From: Flavobacterium sp. UBA7680
Lineage (GTDB): Bacteria > Bacteroidota > Bacteroidia > Flavobacteriales > Flavobacteriaceae
Reading direction: 5' to 3'
Assembly (NCBI RefSeq): GCF_002482975.1
Contig: NZ_DLHA01000017.1
Coordinates: 103,459-167,458 of the forward strand
Length of the DNA stretch: 64,000 bases
Below, piece after piece: positions 1-9,549 of this stretch; the stretch's first letter is position 1; each line of letters begins with the position of its first letter. The translations under genes were made by a program, and so were the position numbers. The notes beneath the pieces were generated by a model. It did not search any database. It had not been told where the DNA came from and saw only the letters and a program-made list of their open reading frames with translations.

Positions 1-22
1 ACGCACTGCTGTGCGTCTCTAC
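1..22. repeat. Palindromic repeat cut by the left window edge
   Basis: The window opens with ACGCAC-TGCT-GTGCGT, a perfect 6 bp stem with a 4 nt loop, followed by CTCTAC. If the pattern is symmetric, the missing left side would read GTAGAG. Similar GTAGAGACGC-type hairpins are scattered in intergenic DNA of many flavobacterial genomes (recalled, not searched). It lies just beyond the 3' end of the symporter operon and could also help terminate that transcript. Confidence 0.5.
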
Positions 23-76
23 ATTAAAATCTTTGTCTCTAAAACTTAGCATGTCAGAATCTCAGAAACTAAAAAA

Positions 77-1669
77 CTAAGCTATTCCCCATTTCGAGAA
101 CAAAACAAAAATACTCACCATACCAATTATTAAAGCCGTAAAATACCAATAACGGTTTTTCCAAGGCGATAATTCAACCGATTCGAGTTTTATTTCAACA
201 TAATTATATTTCGGATAAAACTTAGAAACCAGCAGCATGCATACAGAAGTAAGCACAAATAAAAGCGCCAGCATGTGCAGGTAATGTAATTTAATATCGA
301 GTATGTAGTTAAAAGTAATATAACCTAAAATAAAAAATATCATTCCCATTTTTGCGGCCTGCGGTGGTACTTTTTTGAATACAAAACCAATCAGAATAAT
401 AGTAAAAATAGGCAGACAGAACATACCGCTCAATTGCTGTAAATAAGTATAAAAACCAGCTTTGCTAAACAATATAAACGGAGCCGAAAACATGGCTAAA
501 GCCGATACAATGATCTCAAATTTACGTCCGGTATAAACCAAATGTTTCTCGGTTACTTCTTTATTTTTTTTCTCTAGCCACGGTTTATAAAGATTTAGCA
601 CAAACAACGTACTGCTGCTGTTGAGTCCTGCATTAAAAGTACTTATTGCTGCTCCCAAAACAACTGCAGCTGTTAAACCGATCATAACGCCAGGCAATGT
701 ATCTTTTACTACAAGCGGAAAAACTTCGGCTGTATTTTCGAGATCTTGGTAAAGATGAACCCCAACTAATCCGGGAATATTAATGATAAAAGGACATAAT
801 AGTTTTCCTAAACAGGCAAGTCCCATTCCTTTTTGACTGTGTGATAAACTTTTTGCTGAAAGCGCCTGCTGTACAATAAACTGCTCCATTCCCCAATAAT
901 ACAGATTCATAATAAACATCCCTGTAAAAATGGTACTTAACGGAATTTCATCCTGCGGTCCTCCAATAGAGTTCAAATGTTCTTTATGCTGCGAAAGCAA
1001 AATATGAAGTCCTTTAAACCAGTCTCCGTTTCCTAAAAATTTAAATCCGAAGTAAGGAAAAGCAATACCAATAGTCAGTAAGCCAACACTTAAAACCGTG
1101 TCACTAATAGAGATAGCACGTAAACCTCCTAAAACCGAATAAGCGCAGCCTGTCAGGCCTATAAGCCAAACCATAACCCATATATTCTGCCAGTATGTTA
1201 ATTCTAAAGGATATAAAAAATTGAACATTCCGGTTAGGGCAACCGCACCGCCGTATAATACTGCCGGAAGTAAATTGACAATATAACTGCATAAAAATAT
1301 AATCGATACGAGTTTTTTAGTCGAATCATCATACCGTTTTCCCAGATAATCGGGAATTGTCATAGCGCCCGTACGAAAATAAATAGGCAGGAAAAACTCG
1401 GCAACAAGCAGCATGGCAAGCACAGAACTTACGCCCCAAGCCATAACGCTCATGTTGTTAGTGTAGATGGATTCGTTTTCGCCTATAAACTGGTTGGCGC
1501 TTATATTGCTGAGCAATAAAGCGCCTCCAACTATAAAAAAGTTATTGTTATGATCTGCAAAAAAAAGTCCGCTTGTGGTTTGTACCTTTCTTTTTCGCGT
1601 TTTTATCGCCGAAATAACAGCGACTAAACCTGTAATCAGTAAAAAACTAACAATGGATAAAACATTCAT
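77..1669 (-). CDS. SSS-family sodium/sugar symporter
   Basis: 530-residue polytopic inner-membrane protein of the solute:sodium symporter family (SGLT/vSGLT type), with about 13-14 hydrophobic segments. The N-terminal segment around residues 50-67 contains the NISANQFIG-like signature of bacterial sugar SSS transporters, and the length is normal. It is the last gene of the minus-strand operon that encodes alpha-galactosidases, starting 3 nt after the GntR gene, so the likely role is uptake of galactose or an alpha-galactoside released by those enzymes. Substrate is inferred from context; the family call is firm. Confidence 0.9.
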   Translation of the reverse strand: MNVLSIVSFLLITGLVAVISAIKTRKRKVQTTSGLFFADHNNNFFIVGGALLLSNISANQFIGENESIYTNNMSVMAWGVSSVLAMLLVAEFFLPIYFRTGAMTIPDYLGKRYDDSTKKLVSIIFLCSYIVNLLPAVLYGGAVALTGMFNFLYPLELTYWQNIWVMVWLIGLTGCAYSVLGGLRAISISDTVLSVGLLTIGIAFPYFGFKFLGNGDWFKGLHILLSQHKEHLNSIGGPQDEIPLSTIFTGMFIMNLYYWGMEQFIVQQALSAKSLSHSQKGMGLACLGKLLCPFIINIPGLVGVHLYQDLENTAEVFPLVVKDTLPGVMIGLTAAVVLGAAISTFNAGLNSSSTLFVLNLYKPWLEKKNKEVTEKHLVYTGRKFEIIVSALAMFSAPFILFSKAGFYTYLQQLSGMFCLPIFTIILIGFVFKKVPPQAAKMGMIFFILGYITFNYILDIKLHYLHMLALLFVLTSVCMLLVSKFYPKYNYVEIKLESVELSPWKNRYWYFTALIIGMVSIFVLFSKWGIA

Positions 1670-1672
1670 AAA

Positions 1673-2689
1673 TTACAACGAATTTCTATCAATAAGAATT
1701 GTCGGGATAATCACTTGTGTCTTTTTTCTGTTCAACACAAAATCAGCAGCCTTTTTCCCCATTTCAGAGAAATCTGTAGAAAATGTAGTTACGCCGTCAA
1801 AAATGATTTCTTTTACAATATCATCATTGTGCGAGATAAAACCAATGTCTGTACCAATCTTAAGCCCTTTTATTTTAGAGTCCTTCAGCATTTCCCAAAG
1901 TTCCAGATTGTGAATCGTAAAATATACTTTTCCTTTTTCCAGAGAACCTGCTGTATATTCTTCTTTTATAACTCCTTTGATATCATAATCCTTCATGAAT
2001 CTTTGAAAGGAATTTAAAATTTCATTAGGCTCTGCAGACGATGGCTTGAAGAAGAAAACAAGCTCATCATACTTTTTAATTTTATCTTTAAGCTGCACAA
2101 AAGCGTTGTAAGACGAATCTCCAAACTCTTGTGCAACATAATTGTAATCTTCATCTGTTTCTATAAAACGGTCTACCAGCAATACTCTGTTGGTTGGCAG
2201 CTGTTTTAAAACATCGGGTGTTTTTTTATTCGGAATCGGAGCGATAACAAACATTCCGTATTTTCCTTTTATACTTTGAATAATATTTTCGAACGTATCA
2301 AAATTATTGTGATGGAAAAAGATGTCCAATTGCACATTTTTACCAAGCCCTTTTCTGAAATTTTCATAAAACGTTTCCTGAAAAATATCAAATGCAAATA
2401 TTAGCAATGCCACTTTCAACTCTTGTTTTACATCGTTTGTAGCAACGAAATATCCAAGTCGGTTTTTTGATTCGATAATTCCTCTGTGAACAAGTTCTTT
2501 ATAAGCTTTGGCAATAGTTTCTCTTGCAAAACCCAATTCGCTTATAAAAGTATTTACAGATGGAAGCAGATCACCTTTTGTTACTACCTTTTCATCAATG
2601 GCATTAATTATTCCCTGAACCAGCTGCTCGTGTTTGGATAGGGAATTAATTGATTCAAGGTTTTTTATCTGTTGAATAATTTGCTTCAT
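1673..2689 (-). CDS. GntR-family regulator with sugar-binding-like sensor domain
   Basis: 338 residues. Residues ~17-82 form a GntR winged helix (E-Q-L-V-Q-G-I..., ..LPSVNTFISELGFARETI.., ..IIESKNRLGYFV). The remaining ~250 residues look like a periplasmic-binding/LacI-type effector domain, an architecture like AraR. It sits inside the alpha-galactoside operon between the GH36 enzyme and the symporter. The 68 bp leader upstream holds a TAGTA-N8-TACTA inverted repeat, and related sites lie in both divergent promoters at 9.0-9.5 kb. It is therefore probably the local repressor, released by a galactose-related ligand; the ligand is inferred. Confidence 0.88.
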   Translation of the reverse strand: MKQIIQQIKNLESINSLSKHEQLVQGIINAIDEKVVTKGDLLPSVNTFISELGFARETIAKAYKELVHRGIIESKNRLGYFVATNDVKQELKVALLIFAFDIFQETFYENFRKGLGKNVQLDIFFHHNNFDTFENIIQSIKGKYGMFVIAPIPNKKTPDVLKQLPTNRVLLVDRFIETDEDYNYVAQEFGDSSYNAFVQLKDKIKKYDELVFFFKPSSAEPNEILNSFQRFMKDYDIKGVIKEEYTAGSLEKGKVYFTIHNLELWEMLKDSKIKGLKIGTDIGFISHNDDIVKEIIFDGVTTFSTDFSEMGKKAADFVLNRKKTQVIIPTILIDRNSL

Positions 2690-2723
2690 AAACGTTTTAA
2701 TAGGTATTTATTTAGAAAATATA

Positions 2724-2741
2724 TAGTACAAATATATACTA
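2724..2741. promoter_or_regulatory. Probable GntR operator upstream of its own gene
   Basis: Inverted repeat TAGTA-CAAATATA-TACTA (5 bp arms, 8 bp spacer), 34 bp upstream of the gntR start. The same arm/spacer geometry recurs at 9504-9521 (CAGTA-N8-TACTG) and, imperfectly, at 9029-9046. Shared spacing in three places around one GntR gene supports a common operator and autoregulation. Confidence 0.55.
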
Positions 2742-2757
2742 ATGTTTGAAATTTATT

Positions 2758-4959
2758 TTAGGCCTTCGTGATTTTTAAAACAACGCTGTTATTTGATACT
2801 GTTACATTTGGATTAATTCCAACCTGCATTAAAAAATCTCCAGAATAAACTGCTGTTTCTACAGAAGCTTTTTTATCAGGATACACATTGATTTCTTCTA
2901 CTTTGTAGTTTTGTCCTGCTTGTAATCCTTTTAATTTTATAGGAAGATGTGTTCCGGCTTCATATCTTGAATTAACCGAATAACTAAACATTACTGCTTC
3001 GTTTCCGTTTTTGTTCACAAACATTACCGATGCCGCATCATTGCCCCACGGATTTTGCAGACGATATTGATCTCCCTGCCAGATTGTTCCGCTTAATGCA
3101 TTGTAGTTTTTGATGGCTTGCTGTGTAAATGCTAAATCTTTTTCGTTTAAATCTTTTACCACAATATCAAAACCTAATCTTCCCATCATGGCAACATCTG
3201 TACGGTATTTTATAGATTGTTTACCCCAGTCTGTAACGTGCGCTGCAATAGTAAGAGCTGGATAAAAATATGAGTATTCCCATTGCATGTATACACGCTC
3301 TAAAGGATCTGTATTATCACTTGGCCAGAATTCAGTAAAGTATTTTAAAGCTCCGTAATCAACTCTTCCGCCGCCGCCAGAACAAAGCATCATTGGCACT
3401 TTTGGATATTTTACACGAATACGTTCTAAAACTTTATAAAGTCCGTTTACATAATCCGTATAAAAATTATTCTGATTGTCCTTTAAATTACTTGAATATG
3501 CGTTATAAATCACTGCATTACAATCCCATTTGATATAAGCCAATTCTGGATTTTGAGTAAAAAGATTATCAACAACTCCATAAACAAAATCCTGAACTTT
3601 TGGATTTGATAAATCTAAAACCAATTGATTACGGAAATAATGCTCTGCTCTTCCGGGTTGTTTGATTACCCATTCCGGATGTTTTTTATACAAATCACTC
3701 GCCGGATTTACCATTTCTGGCTCAATCCAGATTCCGAATTTTACCTGATTGTTTTTCGCTGTTTTTACTAAAGTTCCAATTCCGTTTGGAAGCTTCTTTT
3801 TATTCACGTCCCAATCTCCTAAAGCCGCATCATCATTATTACGTGGATACGTATTTCCGAACCATCCGTCATCTAACAAAAACATATCAACGCCCAGTTT
3901 TTTACTATCAGCAATAAGTACTTTTAGTTTTTCTTCGTCAAAATTAAAATAAGTCGCTTCCCAGTTATTCAATAAAGTTAAACGATCTCCTTTTCCGTCA
4001 AGGATTTTATGACTTCTTGACCAATCGTGTAAATTACGGCTTGCAGTTCCTTTTCCTTTTGATGATAAAGTGTACCAAAATTTAGGCGTTGTAAACACTT
4101 CACTTTTAGCCAGTTTATAAGCCGCCGCTGCATTATTAATTCCTGAAATTACACGAAGATTATTTAAAGGATCTAATTCTAAATCGGTTCTAAAATTTCC
4201 TGACCATTCTAAACCTGCAAACAAAACTTTTCCTTCATCTTCTGAAGCTGGTTTATCTAAAGAAACCATAAATACCGATGGCTGAAATAAATTAGCACGA
4301 GAACCTAATTTAGAATCTAACACTTTAATTCCGTGCGTTAACTTTGTTTCTTCGGGCTGCATTTCTTTTGCCCAGTCACCATGATATTGGTTCAGGTAAA
4401 AGTTATTATATCCTTTAAGATATAAATTAGCCGAAGCGTATTTATTCAAAGTAATACTTGCTTTTTCGTTATGCTGAATGGTTGTCCACTGCTCAATTAC
4501 ATCATTATCAAAATAAGACTGAATAAACAAATGAACCTCAACCGGATAAACAGGATCTTTTAGTGTAATATCAGTTTGAAAAACTCCTGTACTAATTTTG
4601 TTTGTTTCATGACTTACGTATAACAAATCAAGCGAAGTATTTCCGTCAGCGTGTGTTACGGTAATAGCTGGTTCTAACAAATTTTTAGATCCCGATGCCG
4701 TATAAGCTGCATTATAAATACCAGAGTAATCTGTTCCCTGACGAAACTGAGCTTGTATTTTTGTGTATTCTGAATCGTTTGCCAGTCTTTCTCCTAAGTA
4801 AATAGTGTTTACTTCTTTCCCGGGAGTTACTTGTAAAACCAATGCGTTGCTTTTTGTTTTTACTGTAATAATCTGCTGTGCAGTTATTGAACAATAACTC
4901 GAGAGAATAAAAAATGCTATCGCAAAAGACTGCCTTAAAGTTGTAAATTGTTTTTTCAT
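2758..4959 (-). CDS. GH36 alpha-galactosidase, secreted to periplasm
   Basis: 733 residues from the start chosen here. An ATG 30 codons upstream would overlap the preceding gene by 71 nt and push the signal peptide inward. The N-terminus (MKKQFTTLRQ then a hydrophobic stretch ending ..SITAQ) is a signal peptide. The GH36 barrel is recognised by the D-G-W-F-G loop, the KWDCN motif (Asp ~479, the family nucleophile) and SDNTD (~547-551, the acid/base region). Length fits GH36. It hydrolyses terminal alpha-1,6-galactosyl residues of melibiose/raffinose-type sugars or galactomannan. It starts 19 nt after the acetylesterase-like gene in the same operon. Confidence 0.93.
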   Translation of the reverse strand: MKKQFTTLRQSFAIAFFILSSYCSITAQQIITVKTKSNALVLQVTPGKEVNTIYLGERLANDSEYTKIQAQFRQGTDYSGIYNAAYTASGSKNLLEPAITVTHADGNTSLDLLYVSHETNKISTGVFQTDITLKDPVYPVEVHLFIQSYFDNDVIEQWTTIQHNEKASITLNKYASANLYLKGYNNFYLNQYHGDWAKEMQPEETKLTHGIKVLDSKLGSRANLFQPSVFMVSLDKPASEDEGKVLFAGLEWSGNFRTDLELDPLNNLRVISGINNAAAAYKLAKSEVFTTPKFWYTLSSKGKGTASRNLHDWSRSHKILDGKGDRLTLLNNWEATYFNFDEEKLKVLIADSKKLGVDMFLLDDGWFGNTYPRNNDDAALGDWDVNKKKLPNGIGTLVKTAKNNQVKFGIWIEPEMVNPASDLYKKHPEWVIKQPGRAEHYFRNQLVLDLSNPKVQDFVYGVVDNLFTQNPELAYIKWDCNAVIYNAYSSNLKDNQNNFYTDYVNGLYKVLERIRVKYPKVPMMLCSGGGGRVDYGALKYFTEFWPSDNTDPLERVYMQWEYSYFYPALTIAAHVTDWGKQSIKYRTDVAMMGRLGFDIVVKDLNEKDLAFTQQAIKNYNALSGTIWQGDQYRLQNPWGNDAASVMFVNKNGNEAVMFSYSVNSRYEAGTHLPIKLKGLQAGQNYKVEEINVYPDKKASVETAVYSGDFLMQVGINPNVTVSNNSVVLKITKA

Positions 4960-4978
4960 TTTATTATGTGTTATTTTC

Positions 4979-6949
4979 TTATTTCTTTTTTTGTGTAATT
5001 CCTTCCCAAGTATCTGTTCTAAAAGAGGATGCCGGTAATCCTGAAGCATTGGTTAAATTTCCGTTTGGATTGTCTGCCCAATTGTATCGCACTGCAACCG
5101 GATTTGGGACTTCCTGCGCATATACTTCTACTTTTCCGTTGATAATTTTGGCTTCTGCCCAATGAAATTTTTGGTCTGCTCCTGCAATTGAAAATCCTTT
5201 TAGAAGATTGTCTTTCGCTTTTATATTTTCATTAAAATCAAAATCGATCGTAATCACATTTGCTTTAACGGTGTACGATTTATAAAGCGGTCCCGAATAA
5301 TCAATTTTGGTATTATAAACTTTTGCTAAAGCAATATTTGCCAAACGTCCACCTACATCTTGTTTGTTTTTTGGATGAATGTCTTCTCCATTTCCAATAT
5401 CGGTTGTTACAGCCATTCCGGTATTAGGCAGTTTTAAAGCCATGAATTGTGCTTCTCTTAACTCTGCCCAATCTGAATTATCCGGCTGTTGTTTTTGTTG
5501 TTTATAATTGGCTAACTGAACAAATAAAAACGGAAGATTTTTATCTTTAAATTTATCTCTCCAGTCGTTTATGAGCAGCGGCAATAATTTTTGATATTGA
5601 AAAGCTCTTTCTGCATTGCTTTCTCCCTGATACCAGATTACTCCTTTTATTTTATAATCTAACAAAGGCGCAATCATGGCATTATAAATCGCACTTGGTC
5701 TGTTTTGTCCTTGTGCCAAATAGGGTTTTGCAGGTAAATCTTTACTGTCTGCACCAATATTATATTTCCAGTCACCAGCTAATGAAAGGGTTTCATTTTC
5801 AGATTTTAAAGTGATTTTTTCATCGGCATAAACTCCTCCGTTTCCTGCTCCGTCAAAAACTCTGATTGTAATTGTGTTTTCTCCTTTTTTCAAAAAATTA
5901 GCCGGAATTGTATAATGACGTTCTACATTATAACCTTTGGTTTCGCCAACATAATTTCCATTAATCCAAAGTACATCATCATCATCGGCATAATAACTCA
6001 GGTTAAAATCTTTAGTATTATCAGAGATTGTAAACTTTTTTCTAAACCAGATTATTCCATCAAAATTGGCTAATCCGTTGCTGTCAAAAAAAGAAGGCAG
6101 TTTCATGGTTTTCCAAGACGAATCATCAAAGTTTTCTGTTGCCCAAATTGCTTTTTCCTGCTGCATGCCTTTATCAGCATTAGCAACCTGCTTTTCCCAA
6201 ACAGCCAAATCAGCATTGTATTTTTGCTGCAAAGCTTCTCTGTTCGTTTCAGATTTCATGGCTTCGATTTCGGTATCAAAATCGTGAATTGTGCTTAACG
6301 CTCCAGAACTTGTCCAGGCTTCAATAAGTGTTCCTCCCCACGAAGAATGAATTAATCCTATCGGAATCTTTTTTTCTTTGTAAATCTTTCTGGCAAAAAA
6401 ATAAGCTGTCGCACTAAAATCAACTATCGTTTTTGGACTGCATACATTCCATCCGTCGTGCTGTACTTTTAATGTATTTAATGGTAAAGTACTTTCGATA
6501 TGTTCAGCTTGTAATAATCGTATTTGCGGATAATCAGCGTTTTGTATTTCTTCTTTATAATGATCGATTTTTCCCCATCCTTCTAGAGGCATTTCCATAT
6601 TACTTTGTCCGGAACACAGCCAGACTTCACCAATTAAAATATTTTGAAGTGTTTTTACATCTCCGTCATTTATGGTAATAGAATAAGGTCCGCCGTAAAC
6701 AGGCGTTTTTAAAACCACATTCCATTTGCCATTTACCACATTGGTTTTATATGCTTTTTTATCCCAAGAAGTTGTAATCGATACGGATTGTTTATTGCTT
6801 TCTCCCCAAAACGGAACTGCGCTTTTTTGCTGCAATACCATATTGTCTGTAAAAAAAGAAGGTAGTGTTACCGCAGCTTTTACAGCATTTGATGAAAGTA
6901 TCAACAACGATACAACTAAAATGGTTTTCTTAAAAAAATGTCTTTTCAT
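4979..6949 (-). CDS. Sialate O-acetylesterase-like SGNH carbohydrate esterase
   Basis: 656 residues with a signal peptide (~1-25). Block I of the SGNH fold is visible as GEVWLCSGQSNMEMP (Ser ~116). A second block is GVIWYQGESNAE, and DIHPKNK supplies the likely catalytic Asp/His. Between them, residues ~270-390 resemble a galactose-binding/jelly-roll insert (FDDSSW...LWINGNYVGE...), as in many Bacteroidetes members of this family. Members remove O-acetyl groups from glycans. Here it sits between two alpha-galactosidase-type genes, 10 nt after one and 19 nt before the other. This suggests deacetylation of a decorated galactoside, though the exact substrate cannot be read from sequence. Confidence 0.88.
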   Translation of the reverse strand: MKRHFFKKTILVVSLLILSSNAVKAAVTLPSFFTDNMVLQQKSAVPFWGESNKQSVSITTSWDKKAYKTNVVNGKWNVVLKTPVYGGPYSITINDGDVKTLQNILIGEVWLCSGQSNMEMPLEGWGKIDHYKEEIQNADYPQIRLLQAEHIESTLPLNTLKVQHDGWNVCSPKTIVDFSATAYFFARKIYKEKKIPIGLIHSSWGGTLIEAWTSSGALSTIHDFDTEIEAMKSETNREALQQKYNADLAVWEKQVANADKGMQQEKAIWATENFDDSSWKTMKLPSFFDSNGLANFDGIIWFRKKFTISDNTKDFNLSYYADDDDVLWINGNYVGETKGYNVERHYTIPANFLKKGENTITIRVFDGAGNGGVYADEKITLKSENETLSLAGDWKYNIGADSKDLPAKPYLAQGQNRPSAIYNAMIAPLLDYKIKGVIWYQGESNAERAFQYQKLLPLLINDWRDKFKDKNLPFLFVQLANYKQQKQQPDNSDWAELREAQFMALKLPNTGMAVTTDIGNGEDIHPKNKQDVGGRLANIALAKVYNTKIDYSGPLYKSYTVKANVITIDFDFNENIKAKDNLLKGFSIAGADQKFHWAEAKIINGKVEVYAQEVPNPVAVRYNWADNPNGNLTNASGLPASSFRTDTWEGITQKKK

Positions 6950-6959
6950 ATACCTTCAA

Positions 6960-9008
6960 TTAACGATTTATGATTTTGTATAAATGAGCATCTTTGGAAC
7001 CAAGACTTACATTTACATTATTTTTTACATTAGTATTTTGATTTGTAAAAAGATTCTGCAGTTGATAATTACCCTTTTTCACGCCCAATCTTTCCAGAGG
7101 AAGTGAATAATTTTTAGGTGTACTACCATAATTTAAAACCGCTATATACCAATCGTTTCCTATTTTTTGTTCGAAAACTTCAGACGTATGTTTTCCTGTA
7201 TTTCCTTCTAGCGGACGAAAAGCTACTCCGTGAGCAACAATTTTTAGTAATTCTTTATTCTGAAGCCATTCTTTTGCACGTACGCTCCAAATTCCATCTT
7301 TACTATAATCGTCTCCGGTTATTAAAGTTCCTGTAATAACTGCCGAGATTAATCTGGCGCGGTTCTCTCCTTCTGTTACATCTGCAAAAACCACATGATC
7401 GGCATCTATATAATCATACGAATAAGTCTGCCACCAGCCATAATTTACACTATTCAGCGTGTATTGGGTATGTTCGATTGTTTTCCAGGCATCGCATGCA
7501 ATACGACGGACGTGGGCATAACGAGATGTTGCCATGTTTGGGGAAATAGCAGCATAAATAAGCATTTGTCCGTCTAATGCATTTACCAAATGTTCCATTC
7601 CCACTTTGTAAGCCTGCATTCCTGTAGTAACATTTTTATCGTAAAACGAAGTAGATTCTGCGGCAGCATGACCTAAAAAGTCAATTTTAATCATTTTAAA
7701 ACCGCACGCTTTTAGTTTATTAATTACATAATCAACACGTTTTAGCGTTCCCGGATGTGTCGGATCAATCGCCCTGGCACCGTCAAAATCAAAATACGTG
7801 TTTCCGGTTTTCGTCCACATTTCTCCAAAAGTATAATCACTTCCTTCAGCTTTGCGGTTGGGTCCGTCTTTCCATCCCCAATCTGTAAAAGGCGCCCAGT
7901 AAGCTCCCGGTTCTAAACCTTTGCTTTTACAATAATCTGCGAATTCTTTTAATTTGCTGAAATCTCCCGTAAAACCGCCTTTAACCATATTGTCCCAAAA
8001 AGAATCCAAATCGATATAAGCTGTATTACCTACTCTAAACTGCGGAATTTCTTTTGCAAAAAAGTCTGCAACTTTTGTAGTGTTTTCAAAATTAATTTTC
8101 TCCATCAAAACGCCCCAGCTGTTCCATCCTACGGGAGTTGGTTTGTCCCACTCAAAAACATAAGGTTTTTCTACAATGCGATTAGTTTTACCATATTCTT
8201 CCATACCATTTCTCCAATCTGAATAATAACCCACAAAGAATTTTGGAGATAAAACTTTATTGCCTTTTACGATTCCGTGTACGATGCTGTCGCGCGTAAC
8301 TTCTTTTTCAGCATATCCTGCCCATGCAGAAAATAAAGCTGTCGGTTTTTTATTGGTAGTTTTTACGGCACTTTTCCAAACGGTGTGTTCAAGAGAACCT
8401 ATTATAAAACCATTTCTGGAAGTATTATTGAATAAAATTCCAACTTCGGCACTTGTATTATTCGAAATCGTATCTAACTTTTTTGAATTGTAGCTGATAA
8501 AAGCATCATTATCATAAGGAACAAAAACGGTTTGTAAATTCTCTATTTTATCAAAAGTGATTTTTCCTAAATCTAACGGCGAAATATAATTGGTTGCGAT
8601 TTGCTGACCATTGCCTAAAATTTCTATTTGAGTTATAAAATAGGACTGATTGTTATAAGTATAGAAGTTTTGGATTAGGGTTGGATTGTTTTTATCCGTA
8701 TAAGTAAGCGTATATTTTGTTCCCTTTCCTAAATTATCATTAATAGTTTCTTTTGATAAAACAGCTTCTGAATAATCATTAACCGAAATTGTTTTACCAT
8801 TCACAATAACTGAAGTTTTCGCATCTGAAAAAATAGTTTTTCCGGATTGGCTTACGGCAATTGTTTTTTGTTTTGCATCATAAGTTATGATTCCGTTTTT
8901 CCCAAAAGTCATTTTAATGCTTTTTTGGGCTAATGCCGAATTAAAGAAAAATGCCACAAACAAAATGGACAAAAACATTTTTTTGAATAGAAAAAAATTG
9001 GGTTTCAT
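6960..9008 (-). CDS. GH27/GH36-like alpha-galactosidase, periplasmic
   Basis: 682 residues; signal peptide ~1-27 ending ALAQ. An N-terminal beta domain precedes a barrel marked by PVGWNSWG, YIDLDSFWDNM, GAYWAPFTDWGW and MIKIDFLGHA (Asp ~443, candidate nucleophile). A later RRIACDAW motif carries a second conserved Asp. The C-terminus is a beta sandwich with no T9SS tail, so the enzyme probably stays in the periplasm. It is first in the five-gene operon and a clear paralogue of the divergent secreted enzyme at 9.5 kb. Alpha-galactosidase is the best call; a related specificity such as beta-L-arabinopyranosidase cannot be excluded. Confidence 0.85.
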   Translation of the reverse strand: MKPNFFLFKKMFLSILFVAFFFNSALAQKSIKMTFGKNGIITYDAKQKTIAVSQSGKTIFSDAKTSVIVNGKTISVNDYSEAVLSKETINDNLGKGTKYTLTYTDKNNPTLIQNFYTYNNQSYFITQIEILGNGQQIATNYISPLDLGKITFDKIENLQTVFVPYDNDAFISYNSKKLDTISNNTSAEVGILFNNTSRNGFIIGSLEHTVWKSAVKTTNKKPTALFSAWAGYAEKEVTRDSIVHGIVKGNKVLSPKFFVGYYSDWRNGMEEYGKTNRIVEKPYVFEWDKPTPVGWNSWGVLMEKINFENTTKVADFFAKEIPQFRVGNTAYIDLDSFWDNMVKGGFTGDFSKLKEFADYCKSKGLEPGAYWAPFTDWGWKDGPNRKAEGSDYTFGEMWTKTGNTYFDFDGARAIDPTHPGTLKRVDYVINKLKACGFKMIKIDFLGHAAAESTSFYDKNVTTGMQAYKVGMEHLVNALDGQMLIYAAISPNMATSRYAHVRRIACDAWKTIEHTQYTLNSVNYGWWQTYSYDYIDADHVVFADVTEGENRARLISAVITGTLITGDDYSKDGIWSVRAKEWLQNKELLKIVAHGVAFRPLEGNTGKHTSEVFEQKIGNDWYIAVLNYGSTPKNYSLPLERLGVKKGNYQLQNLFTNQNTNVKNNVNVSLGSKDAHLYKIINR

Positions 9009-9028
9009 TAAATGGTTATTTTTGATTA

Positions 9029-9076
9029 TTATACTATTCTATACTACAATGATACAAATTAAAATTTATTTCGCAA
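9029..9076 (-). promoter_or_regulatory. Promoter and operator of the alpha-galactoside operon
   Basis: On the minus strand TTG (9074-9076) lies 19 nt before TATCATTG (9047-9054), one mismatch from the Bacteroidetes -7 box TAnnTTTG. Directly downstream is TAGTA-N8-TATAA (9029-9046), an imperfect copy of the GntR-type operator. The 24 bp segment 9031-9054 matches the segment 9491-9514 in front of the divergent gene at 21 of 24 positions, in the same orientation relative to each gene. A repressor bound here would cover the start of transcription. Confidence 0.5.
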
Positions 9077-9490
9077 GCACTTCAAAAAATATTTCATTAA
9101 ATCTTCCATTCAAAAGGCATTAAAAAATAATTTATACGATTAAAAAACTAGTCTTTAAATCTTGTTTTCTCCTTAAAAATAAAGCATATAGCTACTAATG
9201 TATTCAATTTGTCGCTAACGCAGTCAAACGAAATTTTTATTTCCTGAATAATTGTAAATTTTACAATTTTTTCAAATAATTTCAAAAAACAAGACAATTA
9301 ATATCTATAATATTAGTCTTGTCTTTGCTCAAAATAATCCAACTTTAATGCTTCTTTTCCATTTTTCGCCTAATTGATTATTCAATTTATTCATAAATAT
9401 TTTAAAGATTATTTAAAAACGAAAAACATAATTCTGGCAGCTTCAAAAATAAAATCCCTCAAATTTTTAACATTATATTATTATTTTTCT

Positions 9491-9521
9491 TATCATTGTA
9501 GCACAGTATAGTATAGTACTG
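9491..9521 (+). promoter_or_regulatory. Probable GntR operator of the secreted glycosidase gene
   Basis: TATCATTG (9491-9498, -7-like) is followed by CAGTA-TAGTATAG-TACTG (9504-9521), a perfect 5 bp inverted repeat with an 8 bp spacer. The geometry equals that of 2724-2741. The gene starts 28 bp downstream, so repression by the GntR protein of the divergent operon is plausible. No clear -33 TTG is seen at the right distance. Confidence 0.5.
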
Positions 9522-9549
9522 CATTCTAACTGTCTAAACCAAAATTATT

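Larger units (their letters stand above)
9009..9549. other. 541 bp divergent intergenic region
   Basis: This gap separates the two divergent glycosidase units. Its ends hold the matched promoter/operator segments (9029-9076 and 9491-9521). The middle, about 9080-9490, is very AT-rich. I see no open frame with a convincing protein, no RNA gene and no strong hairpin there. Confidence 0.6.
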
